From: Streptomyces laurentii
GTDB taxonomy: Bacteria; Actinomycetota; Actinomycetes; Streptomycetales; Streptomycetaceae
Length of the DNA stretch: 64,000 nt
Assembly: GCA_002355495.1 (NCBI GenBank)
Contig: AP017424.1
Span: 7,257,501-7,321,500, forward strand
Direction: 5' to 3'
Positions 42,066 through 51,226 of the stretch are shown here, piece by piece; the stretch's first letter is position 1, and every line of letters starts with the position of its first letter. The position numbers were made by a program, and so were the translations under genes. Under the pieces are notes generated by a model. That model was not told where the DNA came from. It worked only from the letters and a program-made list of their open reading frames with translations, and ran no database searches.

Positions 42066-42673
42066 TGTCCCGGCCGCCCGCCTCGCCGGGGACCCCGCCC
42101 CGGACGGAGCAGACGAACGGTGATGTCCCCGGGGCCGATGCTCCTGGCGCGACGGTGTGGCTGACCGGACTGCCCAGCGCGGGCAAGACCACGATCGCGC
42201 GGACGGCGGCCGCGGAACTGCGGTCCGCCGGACGCCGGGTGCACATCCTGGACGGTGACGAACTGCGCGCCCACCTGACGGCCGATCTCGGGTTCTCCCG
42301 CGCGGACCGGGAGGCGAACGTGCGCCGCGTCGGGTTCGTGGCGGAGCTGCTCGCCTCGCACGGGGTGACGGTGCTGGTCCCGGTCATCGCCCCGTACGCG
42401 GACGCCCGCGCGGCGGTGCGCGCACGGCACGAGGCCGCGGGCACGCCGTACGTCGAGGTGCATGTGGCCACGCCGGTCGAAGTGTGCGCCGTACGTGACG
42501 TGAAGGGTCTGTACGCGCGGCAGGCGGCGGGCGAGATCAGCGGGCTGACCGGGGTCGACGACCCGTACGAACCGCCGGCCGCACCCGATCTGCGGATCCC
42601 GGCACACGAGCAGAGCAAGGCGGAGTCGGCGCGGGCGCTGGTCGCGCTGCTGCGGGAGAAAGGGCTGGCATGA
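42065..42673 (+). CDS. cysC: Adenylylsulfate kinase (CysC)
   Basis: The product is 202 residues. It has P-loop GLPSAGKTT, ILDGDELRAHLTADLGFSRADREANVRRVGFVAELL (APS-binding segment), VKGLYARQAAGEISGLTGVDDPYEPP and PDLRIPAHEQS, all typical of APS kinase, which phosphorylates adenylyl sulfate to PAPS. A 30-residue Pro/Thr-rich extension precedes the core. The ATG overlaps the LnmK-like stop by one base and the stop overlaps the cysD ATG, so it is translated with the biosynthetic genes and not in a separate sulfur operon. Confidence 0.95.
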   Translation: MSRPPASPGTPPRTEQTNGDVPGADAPGATVWLTGLPSAGKTTIARTAAAELRSAGRRVHILDGDELRAHLTADLGFSRADREANVRRVGFVAELLASHGVTVLVPVIAPYADARAAVRARHEAAGTPYVEVHVATPVEVCAVRDVKGLYARQAAGEISGLTGVDDPYEPPAAPDLRIPAHEQSKAESARALVALLREKGLA

Positions 42674-43605
42674 CGACGGCGACGACACGGTCCGGGACCA
42701 CCGACCACCCGTGCACGCTGACCCACGCGGACGTACTGGAGTCGGAGGCGGTGCACATCTTCCGTGAGGTGGCGGGGGAGTTCGAGCGGCCGGTGATCCT
42801 GTTCTCCGGCGGCAAGGACTCCATCGTCATGCTGCATCTGGCACTGAAGGCGTTCGCGCCCGCTCCGGTGCCGTTCGCGCTGCTGCACGTGGACACCGGA
42901 CACAACTTCCCGGAAGTCCTGGAGTACCGGGATCGTGTGGTGGCGGCACACGGGCTGCGCCTCCATGTGGCCTCCGTACAGGACTACATCGACCGCGGTG
43001 TGCTCAAGGAACGCCCCGACGGAACGCGCAATCCACTCCAGACGCTGCCGCTGACGGAGAAGATCCGCACGGAACGCTTCGACGCGGTCTTCGGCGGCGG
43101 GCGGCGCGACGAGGAGAAGGCCCGTGCCAAGGAACGGGTGTTCAGCCTCCGGGACCAGTTCTCGCAGTGGGACCCGCGCCGCCAGCGGCCCGAGCTGTGG
43201 CAGCTGTACAACGGGCGCCACGCGCCCGGCGAGCACGTGCGTGTCTTCCCGCTGTCCGACTGGACCGAGCTGGACGTCTGGCAGTACATCGCCCGCGAGG
43301 GCATCGAACTGCCCGAGATCTACTTCGCCCACGAGCGTGAGGTCTTCCCGCGCTCCGGGATGTGGCTGCCCGTGGGGGAGTGGGGCGGCCCGCAGGACGG
43401 CGAGACCGTGGAGAAGCGGCGCGTCCGCTACCGCACCGTCGGCGACATGTCCTGTACCGGCGCCGTCGACTCCGACGCGATGACCCTGGACCAGGTGATC
43501 GCGGAGATCGCCGCGTCCCGGCTGACCGAACGGGGCGCGACCCGCGCCGACGACAAGCTGTCCGAGGCCTCCATGGAGGACCGCAAGCGCGAGGGGTACT
43601 TCTGA
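42670..43605 (+). CDS. cysD: Sulfate adenylyltransferase subunit 2 (CysD)
   Basis: The product is 311 residues of the PP-loop ATPase family with VILFSGGKDSIVMLHLALKAF, LLHVDTGHNFPEVLEYRD, RDEEKARAKERVFSLRDQFSQWDPRRQRPELW, and the ending KLSEASMEDRKREGYF. With CysN it makes adenylyl sulfate from ATP and sulfate, driven by GTP. It overlaps cysC by four bases and is followed two bases later by cysN. Confidence 0.96.
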   Translation: MTTATTRSGTTDHPCTLTHADVLESEAVHIFREVAGEFERPVILFSGGKDSIVMLHLALKAFAPAPVPFALLHVDTGHNFPEVLEYRDRVVAAHGLRLHVASVQDYIDRGVLKERPDGTRNPLQTLPLTEKIRTERFDAVFGGGRRDEEKARAKERVFSLRDQFSQWDPRRQRPELWQLYNGRHAPGEHVRVFPLSDWTELDVWQYIAREGIELPEIYFAHEREVFPRSGMWLPVGEWGGPQDGETVEKRRVRYRTVGDMSCTGAVDSDAMTLDQVIAEIAASRLTERGATRADDKLSEASMEDRKREGYF

Positions 43606-43607
43606 TC

Positions 43608-44942
43608 ATGACGACGATCGCGAGCACGGAACCCTTGACCACCGCCCTCCTGCGGTTCGCCACCGCCGGTTCCGTCGACGACGGCAAGTCCACGCTGGTG
43701 GGCCGGCTCCTTCACGACTCCAAGTCGGTGCTCGCCGACCAGATGGAGGCCGTGGAACGCGCGTCCGCCGGCCGCGGCCAGGACACCCCCGACCTCGCCC
43801 TGCTCACCGACGGCCTGCGCGCCGAACGCGAACAGGGCATCACCATCGACGTCGCCTACCGCTACTTCGCCACCCCGACGCGGCGGTTCATCCTGGCCGA
43901 CACCCCCGGGCACGTGCAGTACACCCGCAACATGGTCACCGGCGCCTCCACCGCCGACCTGACCGTGATCCTCGTCGACGCCCGCAACGGCGTCGTCGAA
44001 CAGACCCGCCGCCACGCGGCGATCGCCGCACTGCTCCGCGTCCCGCACGTCGCCCTGGCGGTCAACAAGATGGACCTGGTCGGCCACCGGGAGTCCGTCT
44101 TCGCCGCGATCGCCGAGGAGTTCACGGCGTACGCGACCGACCTCGGCATCCCCGAGATCACCGCGATCCCGATCTCGGCCCTGGCCGGCGACAACGTCGT
44201 CGAGCCCTCGGCGCACATGGACTGGTACAGCGGTCCGACGGTCCTCGAACACCTGGAGACGGTTCCCGTCGCCCACGACGCGTCGCCCCGCCACGCCCGG
44301 CTGCCCGTGCAGTACGTCATCCGCCCGCAGACCGCCGAACACCCCGACTACCGCGGCTACGCCGGCCAGATCGCCGCCGGTTCCTTCCGCGTCGGCGAAC
44401 CGGTCACGATCCTGCCGTCCGGCCGTACGACCCGAATCTCCGGCATCGACCTGCTCGGCCGGCCGGTCGACACCGCCTGGAGCCGCCAGTCGGTGACCGT
44501 CCTGCTGGAGGACGACCTCGACGTCGCGCGCGGCGACCTGATCGTGCCGACCGGCGACGCCCCGGCGACCACCCAGGACATCGAGGCGACCGTCTGCCAC
44601 GTGGCCGACCAGCCCCTGACCGTCGGCCACCGGGTGTTGCTCAAACACGGCACGCGCACGGTCAAGGCCATCGTGGAGGACATCCCCTCCCGCCTCAGCC
44701 TCGACGACCTCTCCCAGCGTCCCCACCCGGCCCGGCTCGACGCCAACGACATCGCCCGCGTCCGCATCCGCACCGCGGCCCCCCTCCCCGTCGACCCCTA
44801 CGCCACCTCCCGCCGCACCGGTTCCTTCATCCTCATCGACCCCGGCGACGGCACCACCTTGACGGCCGGCATGATCGGCGACTCCTTCACGACCCCGGCC
44901 CCACCCCAGGACGAGACGCCCGACGACGGCTGGGACTTCTGA
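43608..44942 (+). CDS. cysN: Sulfate adenylyltransferase subunit 1 (CysN, GTPase)
   Basis: The product is 444 residues of the EF-Tu-like GTPase type: G1 GSVDDGKSTLVGRLLHDSK, GITIDVAYRYF, G3 DTPGHVQYTRNMVTGAS, G4 VNKMDL, then two beta-barrel domains. CysN drives the CysD reaction. The gene lacks a fused APS kinase, consistent with the separate cysC. The trio CysC-CysD-CysN therefore makes PAPS, the donor for sulfotransferases. No sulfotransferase, APS/PAPS reductase or sulfite reductase is in the window, so the sulfate acceptor is encoded elsewhere. Confidence 0.95.
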   Translation: MTTIASTEPLTTALLRFATAGSVDDGKSTLVGRLLHDSKSVLADQMEAVERASAGRGQDTPDLALLTDGLRAEREQGITIDVAYRYFATPTRRFILADTPGHVQYTRNMVTGASTADLTVILVDARNGVVEQTRRHAAIAALLRVPHVALAVNKMDLVGHRESVFAAIAEEFTAYATDLGIPEITAIPISALAGDNVVEPSAHMDWYSGPTVLEHLETVPVAHDASPRHARLPVQYVIRPQTAEHPDYRGYAGQIAAGSFRVGEPVTILPSGRTTRISGIDLLGRPVDTAWSRQSVTVLLEDDLDVARGDLIVPTGDAPATTQDIEATVCHVADQPLTVGHRVLLKHGTRTVKAIVEDIPSRLSLDDLSQRPHPARLDANDIARVRIRTAAPLPVDPYATSRRTGSFILIDPGDGTTLTAGMIGDSFTTPAPPQDETPDDGWDF

Positions 44943-45021
44943 CGGCGCGCGGTGGCCGGCGCGGCGATTCCGGCCGCGCGGTCCGACGGCGTACGCGCCG
45001 CCTTGGGCTCGACTCGGGTGC

Positions 45022-45303
45022 TTCGGCCAGGGGTTGTGGTCCAACGTCCTCAATCCGAAAGCAGCGTCGGTCTATCTCACCCTGGTCCCGCAATTCCTGA
45101 CCGTCGGCCGCTCCATCGCGCCGCGGATCGCCACGCTTGCGGTCGCGCACATAGTGGTCGTGCTGGTGTGGCTGCTCTCCTGGGCTTCGATGGTCGCAGT
45201 CGCGCGCACGGCGATCGACACACCTCGATTCCGGCGTGGGACGAGTCGTCTGGCGGGAGCCGTGCTGGTCGCCTTCGGGGTTCGGACAGCGACGTCGAGC
45301 TGA
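45022..45303 (+). pseudogene. LysE-type exporter, C-terminal fragment
   Basis: From 45022 the frame reads FGQGLWSNVLNPKAASV and continues through two hydrophobic segments (IATLAVAHIVVVLVWLLSWASMVAVA, SRLAGAVLVAFGVRTA). This aligns with the C-terminal half of LysE/RhtB exporters such as the intact one at 45415 (LTNLLNPKMGAFYVAVLPQF). The N-terminal three or so membrane helices are missing and the preceding 80 bases are not coding. It is a decayed paralogue or a leftover of a rearrangement at the right end of the precursor gene block. Confidence 0.75.
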
Positions 45304-45414
45304 GCCTGCGGGTTCCGGCAGAGAGGCTCCACGAAGGCCTGTCTCTTTGGAGTACTCAAGATCCACCAGGCCCGCTGACCATGCGGGTGATCTGGCGAGG
45401 TAAGCTGGCATTCC

Positions 45415-46053
45415 ATGGCAATAAGCTCCGCTCTGTGGTCCTTCGCCCTAGTTGTAGGGCTCCTCACTCTGACTCCTGGACTCGACACGGCGCTGATCTT
45501 GCGCACGTCGGCCCTCGGCCGGCGCAGGAGAGCCTGGGGCGTCGTCCTCGGAATCCAGACCGGCACCCTGGTGTGGGGTGCGCTCACTTCCCTCGGAGTG
45601 ACCGCTCTTCTCACGGCCTCGCACCTCGCCTATACAGCGTTGCGCTGGATCGGCGCCGCTTACCTGATCTGGATGGCGGCTCGTATGCTCCGGGACACCT
45701 TCCGGGGGCTGCCCACGGCAGTCGCGGACGATTCCCTTCCGGCCGCCGGCGCGGACTCGGTCGGCGGCGGCTGGCGGCAAGGGACGCTCACCAACCTCCT
45801 GAACCCGAAGATGGGCGCCTTCTACGTCGCCGTCCTGCCCCAGTTCATCCCGCCGGGCACCAGCCACTTCACCATGGGCCTCTTGCTCACTTCGGTGCAT
45901 ATCCTCATCGGTCTGCTCTGGTCCGCCGTCCTCATCGGCTTCGCTCGTGTCCTGCAGGGGTGGCTCAGCAAGCCTCAGGCCCGCCGCGTGCTCGACCGGA
46001 TCACCGGCACCGTCATCGGTGTCTTCGGCATCAGGCTGGCACTCAGCAACTGA
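45415..46053 (+). CDS. LysE/RhtB family amino-acid exporter
   Basis: The product is 212 residues with about six membrane helices (LWSFALVVGLLTLTPGLDTALIL, TGTLVWGALTSLGVTALLT, AYTALRWIGAAYLIWMAARM and three more). The family signature is the early TPGLDT/TPGPD-like motif, then TNLLNPKMGAFYVAVLPQFIPPG. Such proteins export amino acids or derivatives. It has its own gap upstream and may not belong to the biosynthetic operon; export of an unusual amino acid or general homeostasis are both possible. Confidence 0.9.
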   Translation: MAISSALWSFALVVGLLTLTPGLDTALILRTSALGRRRRAWGVVLGIQTGTLVWGALTSLGVTALLTASHLAYTALRWIGAAYLIWMAARMLRDTFRGLPTAVADDSLPAAGADSVGGGWRQGTLTNLLNPKMGAFYVAVLPQFIPPGTSHFTMGLLLTSVHILIGLLWSAVLIGFARVLQGWLSKPQARRVLDRITGTVIGVFGIRLALSN

Positions 46054-46082
46054 CGAGCTGATGCCAGAGGCCGGCGACCTGC

Positions 46083-46262
46083 TCAGCACCGGACCCGGAT
46101 CACGATGGACGCGACGTGGAGTGCGGCCTGGTAGGTGATGGAGAGTTCGTCCGTCCGCAGGGCCAGGCCGCGCCACTGATCGAGTCGGGCAACGCACCGC
46201 TCGACGGCATTGCGCTCCTTGTATTTCTCGGCGTCAAAGCCGGGCGGGCGACTGGGCCAGCG
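46083..46262 (-). pseudogene. IS5-like transposase C-terminal remnant
   Basis: Read on the minus strand the frame ends FDAEKYKERNAVERCVARL, then DQWRGLALRTDELSITYQAALHVASIVIRVR and stop. This is the C-terminus of IS5-type transposases (K-x-RN-x-VER-C...L-x-QWRGLA-R), including the E of the DDE triad region. Upstream the catalytic core is lost. No inverted repeats were found. It lies between the exporter and a hypothetical gene, at what looks like the right edge of the precursor block. Confidence 0.7.
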
Positions 46263-46358
46263 CCCGGAAAGGGGGCACCAGGCAGGGCCGAGCCTGAGGA
46301 CGAGGCGCTCGGACGTTCCCGCAGGGGTCAAAGAGGCACGCTCTAAACTGCGCTGACC

Positions 46359-47138
46359 ATGGATAGGCGCGCTGAACCCAAGCAGTCCCGGCACGACACG
46401 ACCGCGTCCGGCCCGCCGATCCGGCAGCTCTTCCGGGACGTGATTGGCGATCGTATGCCGGGCCGCAGGCCGCCCCAGGCGGTGATGCTGTTCGATGCCG
46501 AGATCGACCCGCATGGGGGTGGCGACCGAGGCTTCCTCGCCGACTTCTACAACGAGATCCTGCATCAGGACACCTGCCGGCCCGACACCGCCGACGGCCT
46601 CGCCCTGGTCGCGGCCCTCGCCGTCGACGACCGGATTCCCGCCCGACAGCGTTTCGAAGCCATCAGCCTGCTGTTCGAGGCCGCCACCGTCACTGAGCGC
46701 CACCTCGCCGAGACCGGGCCGGCCACCCCGCAGCAGGGCGATCCCGACAGTGAGGCCCGGGCGCGCAGCGCGGTCCAGGACCACGTCCCGGATCTGCTGG
46801 CTCGTTGGCCGGCCGAATGCCCCGCGGTTCGCCTCGCCCTCGCCGGTCTCGCTGTCGTCTTCCCGACGGACCGCACCCTGGCCGCCCTGAGGCCGAGGCT
46901 GCGGACTTTCGTGGACCGACACCCTCAGGGCACCGACATCGGCGACTACGCGCGGTTCGTTCTCGTATTGGCCGCGCAGGACGACGGCCGAATCCTCACG
47001 GCGACGGAGAAGCTGACCGAGGCCTACTGGACCGGAACAGCGCGCGGAGTGCCCACGCGGCCACGGGCTCTCCACCTCCTTGGCCAGATGCTGACCAGGG
47101 TCCGATCCGACCTCACCCGGCCACGCGCCAGGCCGTGA
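46359..47138 (+). CDS. Hypothetical helical protein
   Basis: The product is 259 residues, MDRRAEPKQ at the start, without signal or membrane segment. It is rich in Ala, Arg and Leu with predicted helical stretches (RQRFEAISLLFEAATVTERHLAET, VPDLLARWPAECPAVRLALAGLAVVF), which could be HEAT-like repeats. The codon pattern is typical of the genome, so it is likely a real gene. No motif suggests a function. It converges with the NRPS gene at 47312 and is probably outside the biosynthetic cluster. Confidence 0.65.
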   Translation: MDRRAEPKQSRHDTTASGPPIRQLFRDVIGDRMPGRRPPQAVMLFDAEIDPHGGGDRGFLADFYNEILHQDTCRPDTADGLALVAALAVDDRIPARQRFEAISLLFEAATVTERHLAETGPATPQQGDPDSEARARSAVQDHVPDLLARWPAECPAVRLALAGLAVVFPTDRTLAALRPRLRTFVDRHPQGTDIGDYARFVLVLAAQDDGRILTATEKLTEAYWTGTARGVPTRPRALHLLGQMLTRVRSDLTRPRARP

Positions 47139-47311
47139 GGCACCGCGAGTACGACGAGCGACACACCGCGCGTCGCCCGCGCTGTCATTCCTCCTGATGA
47201 CGCGCGCCCCTGCCAGTTCATCCACACAAGGCCCCATACGGAGAGGGGGTCCCCGCAACCAGTGCCGTTGCTTTCCGCGGCGTCGCCCCCGGTCCTGTTC
47301 CCTCGCTCCGT

Positions 47312-50300
47312 TCAGCGTGCGGTCAGGCCTCCCGAGGCCCGGGCCGACAGAGCCGGGCCGATCGTGGCGAGGGCCGTGGGGTCCAGCATGTCGTAGTGGC
47401 CGCAGGGGATGTCGTGGGTCGAGAGACGGCCGTCGGCGTACGTCCGCCAAGTGGTCGGGGCGGTGGGCGGGGCGTCCGTGGTGGCGCGGAAGTGGAGGAT
47501 GTCCACGCCGTGGGTGTGCGCGGGAGGGGTGCGGAGGGCGTCGACGGCCGAGCGGACCGCGAGTCGGGCGCCGTCCACCACGTGCTCGCCGAGGAGGGCG
47601 ATCTGCTCCGGTGGTGTTCCGTCGGCGGTGAAGCCGGCCGAGCCGGACACGTGGCGGTGGGTCTCCTCCCAGTCGGGCAGATCCTCGGGTGCCGGGTAGG
47701 AGTCGAGCAGGGCCACGAACTCGACGGCGTGGCCCGTCTCCACCAGCTCCGCCGCCACCGCGTAGGCGAGGGTGCCGCCGACCGACCAGCCGAGCAGCCG
47801 GTACGGGCCCTCCGGCTGGACCTCCAGGATCCGGCGCGCGTACTCCCGTACCAGCTCCTCCGGCTTGCGCGCGCCGCCCGCCGGATCGGTGAGGCTCGGG
47901 GCCTGGAGTCCGTACAGCGGGACGTCCGGATCGAGGTGCGGCAGCAGCCGGGCGTACGGCCAGGCGAGGCCGCTCGCCGCGTGCACCGCGAACAGCGGTC
48001 GCGCGCGTCCGCCGGTCCGCAGCGGCAGCAGCACGTCCAGGCCGGAGCCGTCCGTCCCGTCGTCGAGCCGGCGGGCGAGGGCCGCCGGGGTCGGCGCCTC
48101 GAACAGGGCGCGGACGGTGAGCTCGGTGCCGAGGACCGCGCGCACCCGGCTCACCAGCCGGGTCGCGAGCAGGGAGTGCCCGCCCAGATCGAAGAAGCCG
48201 TCGTCGGGGCCGACCCGGTCCGTCCCGAGTACCTCGGCGAACAGCGCGCACAGCGGCTCCTCGTGCGCGTGGGCCGCCTCCCGGCGGGCGGTGGCGGCGT
48301 ACGTGGGGGCCGGCAGGGCCGACCGGTCCAGCTTGCCGTTCGGCATCAGCGGGAACCGCTCCAGCTGCACCACCGCCGACGGCACCATGTAGTCCGGCAG
48401 CGTGTCACGGGTGAACCGGCGCAGCTCCGCCCCGTCGAGCGGTGTGCCGGGCGCGGCCGCCACGGCGTACGCGACCAGCCTGAGGTCGCCCGCCCGGTCC
48501 TCCCGTACGACCGCGACGGCCTGCGCCACGCCCGCGTGCCGCAGCAGGGCGGCCTCCACGTCGCCGAGCTCGATCCGGAAGCCGCGGATCTTCACCTGGC
48601 CGTCGAGCCGGCCCAGATACTCCAGCTGTCCGTCGGCCCGCCACCGCACCTGGTCGCCCGTGCGGTACATCCGGCCGCCGGGCGCGCCGAACGGGCAGGC
48701 CACGAAGCGTTCCGCGGACAGCGCGGGCCGGTTCAGATAGCCGCGGGTGACGCCCGTGCCGGCGATGTACAGCTCGCCCGGCTGTCCCACGGCGACCGGC
48801 TGGAGCCATGGATCCAGCACGTACATACGGGCGTTGGGCACCGGTCGGCCGATCGGCGGGTCGCCGTCGCCGTCCTCGTCGCCGCCGCGCCACCAGGTCG
48901 AGTACGTGGTCGCCTCGGTGGGGCCGTAGATGTTGGTGACCGCGCAGCCGGGCACCCGCTCCCGCAGCTCGCGCAGCAGGGCGTGCGGGATCGCCTCCCC
49001 GCCGAGCACCACGTGCCGGGCCGACACCGCGAAGGCGCCGCCCGCCAGCATGCTCGCCACCGCCGAGGGGACGCCGCTGACCAGGCTGCCCTCCCAGCCG
49101 TCCCGTTCGAGCAGCGCGAACAGGTCGTCGACCAGCTCCAGCCGGCCGCCCAGCGCCAGGGTCGTGACGATCTCGAAGACCGACACGTCGAAGCTGAGCG
49201 AGGTGGACGCCAGCACCCGCTCCATGCCGTCGGCGCCGAAGTGGTCCTCGACGGTCGCCACGAAGTTGACGGCGTTCATGTGCTCGACGACCACACCCTT
49301 GGGGACACCTGTGGTGCCCGACGTGTAGATGACATAGGCCGGGTGTCTGGGGAGGAGCGGTTCCGGCCGCTCCGCGTCCGTGACATCCGCGTCGTCCTGC
49401 TCCCCGGCGCGCCGCGTCACCGCGGGATCGTCCAGGACGAGCGCGGGCGTCCCCGCCGGCAGCACGTCCCTGGTCGCCTCGGTGACCACCGCGAGCCGGG
49501 GCCGCGCGTCGCCGAGCATCCGGGCCACCCGGTCGGCCGGGTAGCGCACGTCGACCGGCACATAAGCGGCCCCCGTCTTGAGGACGGCGAGCAGCGCGAC
49601 GACCATGTCCGCGGTCCGCGGCAGTGCCAGGGCCACCCGGGTCTCCGGCCCCGCGCCCTCGGTGAGCAGCACACGCGCCAGACGGTTCGCCCGCCGGTTG
49701 AGCTCGTCGTACCCGAGGATCCGGCCCTGGTACGAGAGGGCGGGACGATCCGGGATCCGCGCGGCGCGCGCCTCGATCAGCGCGGGCAGCGTGACCGGCG
49801 CCACCGGGCGGGCGGTGGCGTTCCAGTCCTCCAGCACCCGCCGGCGCTCGCCGTCCGACAGGACGGGCAGGCTGCCGGCCGTACGGTACGGATCCTCGGC
49901 GATCGCCGTGAGGATCCGCGCGAACCGCTCGGCGATCCCCTCCACCGCCTCCCGTGCGAGCAGATCGGGCCGGAAGTCGATCCGGATGCCCAGCTCCTCG
50001 GCCGGCGTGCAGATCAGGGACAGCGGATAGTGGGTGGCGTCGAACCCCGTGACCCCGGTGAGCAGCGCCTCGCCGAGACGGCGTTCGCCCGAGGCCATCG
50101 GATAGTTGTCGAAGACGGTCGTGGTGTCGAACAGAGCCCCGAAACCCGCCTGTTGCTGGATCTCCGTCAGTCCGACGTGATGGTGCTCGAACAGGTCGAG
50201 CTGTTCGTCCTGGACCCGTTCGAGGAGTTCGAGCAGTGTGTCCCGCGGGTCGATCCGCACCCGCGTCGGAACGGTGTTGATGAGCAGCCCGACCATCGCC

Positions 50301-51226
50301 TCGACGCCGTCGACATCGGCGGCCCGCCCCGACACCGTCATCCCGAACAGCACGTCGCTCTGCCCGGTCAGCTGCCGCAGCACCAGCCCCCAGGCCACCT
50401 GCATCACCGTGCCGAGGGTGACCCCCGCCTCCCGTGCCCGGTCCGTCAGCGCCGCGGTGTGCGCGGCGGGCAGCGTGCGCAGCACCCGCTCGGGCACCAC
50501 CGTGCCCGAGCCCTGCGCCCGCGGAGCCACCAGCGTCGGCCCCTCGATTCCGGCCAGGGCCTCCGCCCAGGCTTCGCGGGACCACTCCGGGTCCACTTCG
50601 CCGAGCCAGTCCAGATAGGAGGTGTACGAGGGGGCGGCCGGCAGCAGGTCCGACGCGGCACCCGCACCGGCATCACCCGCACCGGCATCACTCGCATCCG
50701 CCCCCGCAGCTGCGTCGTACAGCCGGAACAGCTCGTCGAGAAGGATCGAAGTGGACCAGCCGTCCAGGATGATGTGGTGGTTCGTCAGCACGAAGCGCCA
50801 TCGGGCGTCGTCCAGGCGGATCAGCAGGTAGCGGATCAGCGGCGGCCGGGCGGTGTCGAAGCGCCGCCGGCGCTCCTCCTCGACGAGCCGCGCGGCCTCG
50901 GCCTGCCGGCCGGCGGGCGCCGTTCCGGTGAGATCGGCCGTCCGCCAGTCCACCGGGACCTCGGGCAGCACGAACCGGACCGGCGCGCCCGAGGCGTCCG
51001 TACGGAATCCCGAACGCAGGCTGTCGTGCCGGTCCTGGAGCACCCGGCAGACCTCGCGCAGCAGACCGGGGTCGAGCGGACCGACGAACTCCAGGGTCAA
51101 CTGGGTGGTGTAGATGTCCTGGCCGTCAGCGTCGAACGCCGTGTGGAAGAACAGCCCTTGCTGAAGCGGCGCCGGTCTCGACGTCCGCCCGGCAGTGTCC
51201 TCGTGGGTGTGGTCTGCTGCGGTCAC
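47312..51226 (-). CDS. NRPS, C-A-PCP-TE (terminal module)
   Basis: The product is 1304 residues from a GTG at 51226 that overlaps the upstream NRPS stop (GTGA). Domains: C about 15-440 (TNHHIILDGWS, active His at 151), A about 470-965 (A3 YTSGTTGVPKG, A8 GRLDGQVKIRGFRIEL, A10 NGKLDRSALP), PCP 985-1055 (Ser1018 in LGGHSL), TE 1075-1300 (Ser1148 in GWSVGG, His1277 in GHYDML). By-eye pocket residues D-V-F-S-V-G-I-T-Y-K match no specificity I know. A long DASDAGAGDAGAG insert near residue 180 in the C domain is unusual. It should add the last residue and release the chain, linear or cyclised. Confidence 0.95.
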   Translation of the reverse strand: MTAADHTHEDTAGRTSRPAPLQQGLFFHTAFDADGQDIYTTQLTLEFVGPLDPGLLREVCRVLQDRHDSLRSGFRTDASGAPVRFVLPEVPVDWRTADLTGTAPAGRQAEAARLVEEERRRRFDTARPPLIRYLLIRLDDARWRFVLTNHHIILDGWSTSILLDELFRLYDAAAGADASDAGAGDAGAGAASDLLPAAPSYTSYLDWLGEVDPEWSREAWAEALAGIEGPTLVAPRAQGSGTVVPERVLRTLPAAHTAALTDRAREAGVTLGTVMQVAWGLVLRQLTGQSDVLFGMTVSGRAADVDGVEAMVGLLINTVPTRVRIDPRDTLLELLERVQDEQLDLFEHHHVGLTEIQQQAGFGALFDTTTVFDNYPMASGERRLGEALLTGVTGFDATHYPLSLICTPAEELGIRIDFRPDLLAREAVEGIAERFARILTAIAEDPYRTAGSLPVLSDGERRRVLEDWNATARPVAPVTLPALIEARAARIPDRPALSYQGRILGYDELNRRANRLARVLLTEGAGPETRVALALPRTADMVVALLAVLKTGAAYVPVDVRYPADRVARMLGDARPRLAVVTEATRDVLPAGTPALVLDDPAVTRRAGEQDDADVTDAERPEPLLPRHPAYVIYTSGTTGVPKGVVVEHMNAVNFVATVEDHFGADGMERVLASTSLSFDVSVFEIVTTLALGGRLELVDDLFALLERDGWEGSLVSGVPSAVASMLAGGAFAVSARHVVLGGEAIPHALLRELRERVPGCAVTNIYGPTEATTYSTWWRGGDEDGDGDPPIGRPVPNARMYVLDPWLQPVAVGQPGELYIAGTGVTRGYLNRPALSAERFVACPFGAPGGRMYRTGDQVRWRADGQLEYLGRLDGQVKIRGFRIELGDVEAALLRHAGVAQAVAVVREDRAGDLRLVAYAVAAAPGTPLDGAELRRFTRDTLPDYMVPSAVVQLERFPLMPNGKLDRSALPAPTYAATARREAAHAHEEPLCALFAEVLGTDRVGPDDGFFDLGGHSLLATRLVSRVRAVLGTELTVRALFEAPTPAALARRLDDGTDGSGLDVLLPLRTGGRARPLFAVHAASGLAWPYARLLPHLDPDVPLYGLQAPSLTDPAGGARKPEELVREYARRILEVQPEGPYRLLGWSVGGTLAYAVAAELVETGHAVEFVALLDSYPAPEDLPDWEETHRHVSGSAGFTADGTPPEQIALLGEHVVDGARLAVRSAVDALRTPPAHTHGVDILHFRATTDAPPTAPTTWRTYADGRLSTHDIPCGHYDMLDPTALATIGPALSARASGGLTAR

